Assembly: GCA_014860745.1 (NCBI GenBank)
Contig: JACZJC010000060.1
Span: 1 to 59,750 of the forward strand
DNA from: Anaerolineales bacterium
Lineage (GTDB): Bacteria; Chloroflexota; Anaerolineae; Anaerolineales; Villigracilaceae
DNA: 59,750 bases
Direction: 5' to 3'
The stretch's first letter is position 1, and each line of letters opens with the position of its first letter. Shown one piece after another: positions 57,969 through 59,750 of the stretch. The translations under genes and the position numbers were made by a program. The notes beneath the pieces were generated by a model, which did no database searches, had not been told where the DNA came from, and worked only from the letters and a program-made list of their open reading frames with translations.

Positions 57969-59705
57969 ATGCTTACCGAACTTCACATCCAAAACTTTGC
58001 AATCATAGATAAACTTGACTTGCGTTTCGGTCCGGGGCTCATCATCCTCACCGGCGAGACGGGGGCCGGCAAATCCATCATTCTCGATGCGGTGGTCATG
58101 CTTATCGGCGGCAAGGCGGATACAACCTTCGTCCGCACGGATTCAGAGGCGGCATTTGTCGAGGGGGTGTTCCAGCTCAAAGGTCCGGAAAAAGAGGCGG
58201 TGCACGAGGTCCTCAACCGTGAAGAATTGATGGATGATCCCAATTATGTGGTGCTGATGCGCGAAGTTCGCAAGGAAGGGCGCAGTGTGGCGCGGGTGAA
58301 CGGCCGTACGGTGAATGTTGGTTTGTTGAAGGAACTTGGCGCACTGCTGGTTGATATCCACGGGCAGGCGGAACATTTATCCCTGCTCGATCCTCGCGCG
58401 CACCTCGGCCTGCTCGACCGTTTCGCGGAAGTTGCCAAGCCGCTGACAGAATACCGCCAGACCTACCATGCCTTGTTGAATCTCCGCCGCGAGTTGGGGG
58501 ATTTACGCAAAGCACAGGCCGACGCAGACCGTCGCACTGAAATTCTCACTTACCAGGCCGAGGAAATCGAAGACGCACAATTAAAGGCAGGCGAAGAAGA
58601 AGAGCTTCGCAAGGAACGCGACAGGCTGGCGAATGCCGAGTCGCTGGCACAGAATGCGCAAGAGGCGCTGGCCGTTTTGGAGGAAGGCTCCCCTGAAACC
58701 CCCGCCGCAACCGACCTGGTCGGTCAGGCCGCGCAGGCTTTGGCTGCTCTTGCAAAAATAGACGCAGGCCAGGCTGAACTGGCGAACCAGGCCGAGGTCA
58801 TGCTGGATGCGATGTCCGACATCATCCATGGCTTGCGCAATTATCTTGAGGAGATCGAGTTCAATCCAAAAAGACTCGAAGATGTGGAAGAACGGCTGGA
58901 CCTGATCCACTCGCTCACCCGCAAGTATGGCGGCAACATTCCCGCAGTCATCGCGTACGGCGCGGATGCGCGCAAGCAGCTCGAAACCATTACCGGCGCG
59001 GCAGACCGCATCGATGAACTGGAAATGCAAGAGGCCAAGCTGCTCGAAAAACTTGGTAAACAAGGCAATACGCTGACCGAAAAACGTAAAGCCGCCGCTG
59101 TGGAAATGGGCAAGGGAATTGAGACTGAACTCGATGATTTGAAAATGGCTTCCGCAAAATTCGGCGTGGACTTCCAGACCAAACCCGACCCGAACGGCGC
59201 TCCGCTGGCTGATGGGACCCGCATCGCCTTCGACCAAAACGGATTCGACCGCGTGGAATTTCTCGTGGCCCCCAACCCGGGCGAAGGACTCAAACCCCTG
59301 GCGAAGATCGCCTCCGGCGGTGAAACATCCCGCCTCATGCTTGGACTGAAAAACGTCATGGCGCGCGCCGATGAAGTCCCTTCTTTGATCTTCGATGAAA
59401 TCGATCAGGGCATTGGCGGGCGCGTGGGCATGGTGGTCGGTCAGAAATTGTGGAATCTTTCGCGCACACATCAGGTATTTTGCGTGACGCATCTCCCCCA
59501 GCTTGCGGTCTTTGGCGACCAGCATTATCAGGTTCAAAAACTTGTGGACAAAGGCCGCACCCTCACCCGCGTGGAGCCGCTGGAAGGCGAACCACGCCTG
59601 CTCGAACTTTCGCAAATGCTTGGCGAGGTGGGCGAAGGCACGCTCCGTTCGGCACATGAATTACTGCAAACTGCCCGTCAAATGATAAAAGGTTCAAAAA
59701 AATAG
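57969..59705 (+). CDS. recN: DNA repair protein RecN
   Basis: A 578-residue SMC-like ATPase for double-strand break repair. Walker A is LTGETGAGKSIILDAV near residue 29; long coiled coils flank a hinge (about 160-370), and the C-terminal half has IASGGETSRLMLGLK, LIFDEIDQGIGGRVGMVVG (Walker B) and QVFCVTHLPQLAVFGDQH. It lies 3 nt after the zinc-ribbon gene and is followed by a terminator. Confidence 0.95.
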   Translation: MLTELHIQNFAIIDKLDLRFGPGLIILTGETGAGKSIILDAVVMLIGGKADTTFVRTDSEAAFVEGVFQLKGPEKEAVHEVLNREELMDDPNYVVLMREVRKEGRSVARVNGRTVNVGLLKELGALLVDIHGQAEHLSLLDPRAHLGLLDRFAEVAKPLTEYRQTYHALLNLRRELGDLRKAQADADRRTEILTYQAEEIEDAQLKAGEEEELRKERDRLANAESLAQNAQEALAVLEEGSPETPAATDLVGQAAQALAALAKIDAGQAELANQAEVMLDAMSDIIHGLRNYLEEIEFNPKRLEDVEERLDLIHSLTRKYGGNIPAVIAYGADARKQLETITGAADRIDELEMQEAKLLEKLGKQGNTLTEKRKAAAVEMGKGIETELDDLKMASAKFGVDFQTKPDPNGAPLADGTRIAFDQNGFDRVEFLVAPNPGEGLKPLAKIASGGETSRLMLGLKNVMARADEVPSLIFDEIDQGIGGRVGMVVGQKLWNLSRTHQVFCVTHLPQLAVFGDQHYQVQKLVDKGRTLTRVEPLEGEPRLLELSQMLGEVGEGTLRSAHELLQTARQMIKGSKK

Positions 59706-59709
59706 AATC

Positions 59710-59743
59710 AAAAAAGCGGACGTTTGCAAACGTCCGCTTTTTT
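59710..59743 (+). terminator. rho-independent terminator of recN
   Basis: A perfect palindrome with A-run and T-run flanks (AAAAAAGCGGACGTTT, then AAACGTCCGCTTTTTT); it begins 5 nt after the recN stop. Confidence 0.9.
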
Positions 59744-59750
59744 GTTGGGT

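Noticed and set aside
58581-59657. 358-codon minus-strand ORF over recN
   Set aside because: Antisense shadow of recN, which has all its motifs on the plus strand.

Overview
The window looks like a chromosomal segment from a member of the Chloroflexota, probably Anaerolineae-like. This is an inference from gene types, not a database result: EttA-type ABC-F, a fused response-regulator/thioredoxin-reductase beside a CNMP-binding histidine kinase, lone B12-binding subunit with MeaB, many toxin-antitoxin modules, abundant palindromic dispersed repeats, and several genes that start 6 nt downstream of a TAnnnT box (leaderless mRNAs). No rRNA, tRNA, CRISPR array, transposase or integrase was recognised.

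Layout. 1-3.5 kb: a small ABM-like protein, a CPBP membrane protease and ettA, with a second broken copy of the ettA 3' end. 3.5-11.1 kb: a promoter/terminator pair that may encode a small RNA, a NYN protein, then an AT-rich five-gene operon (Vsr-like endonuclease, C5-cytosine methyltransferase, ParB-like protein, SNF2 helicase, DUF3883 nuclease-like protein). This is the best candidate for an undescribed restriction/defence system. 11.2-17 kb: an accessory island with five toxin-antitoxin-like pairs interleaved with four copies or fragments of a DUF559 gene. 17-21.3 kb: AMP nucleosidase, fatty acid desaturase, a degenerate hemerythrin-like protein and a GcvT-like protein. 21.4-30.4 kb: a 1588-residue secreted protein ending in a sortase domain, followed by two paralogous FAD oxidoreductases separated by a NERD gene; a 42-bp duplicate of the oxidoreductase start shows that the large gene interrupted an older operon. 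30.5-36.2 kb: lipoprotein esterase, redox/two-component pair, CoA-binding protein and a DUF6174-like protein.

36.3-59.7 kb is mostly housekeeping: a class A penicillin-binding protein whose active sites appear dead, pfkA, rnz, ftsK, B12-binding mutase subunit, meaB, acetyltransferase, prs, mutM, universal stress protein, paired half-size chromate transporters, a TIR-repeat-membrane protein, ogt, a TyrA-like dehydrogenase, a GIY-YIG protein, a phosphoribosyltransferase, a Cas4-like nuclease split over two membrane-anchored ORFs with a HEAT-like gene between them, nadK, a zinc-ribbon membrane protein and recN.

Functionally, the modification gene (MTase) and T:G mismatch nuclease (Vsr) fit together as maintenance partners, while the helicase and DUF3883 protein would be the restriction arm. 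The TA modules may stabilise the neighbouring accessory island. All positions were read by eye from the sequence; family assignments come from motif recognition and were not confirmed by searches.
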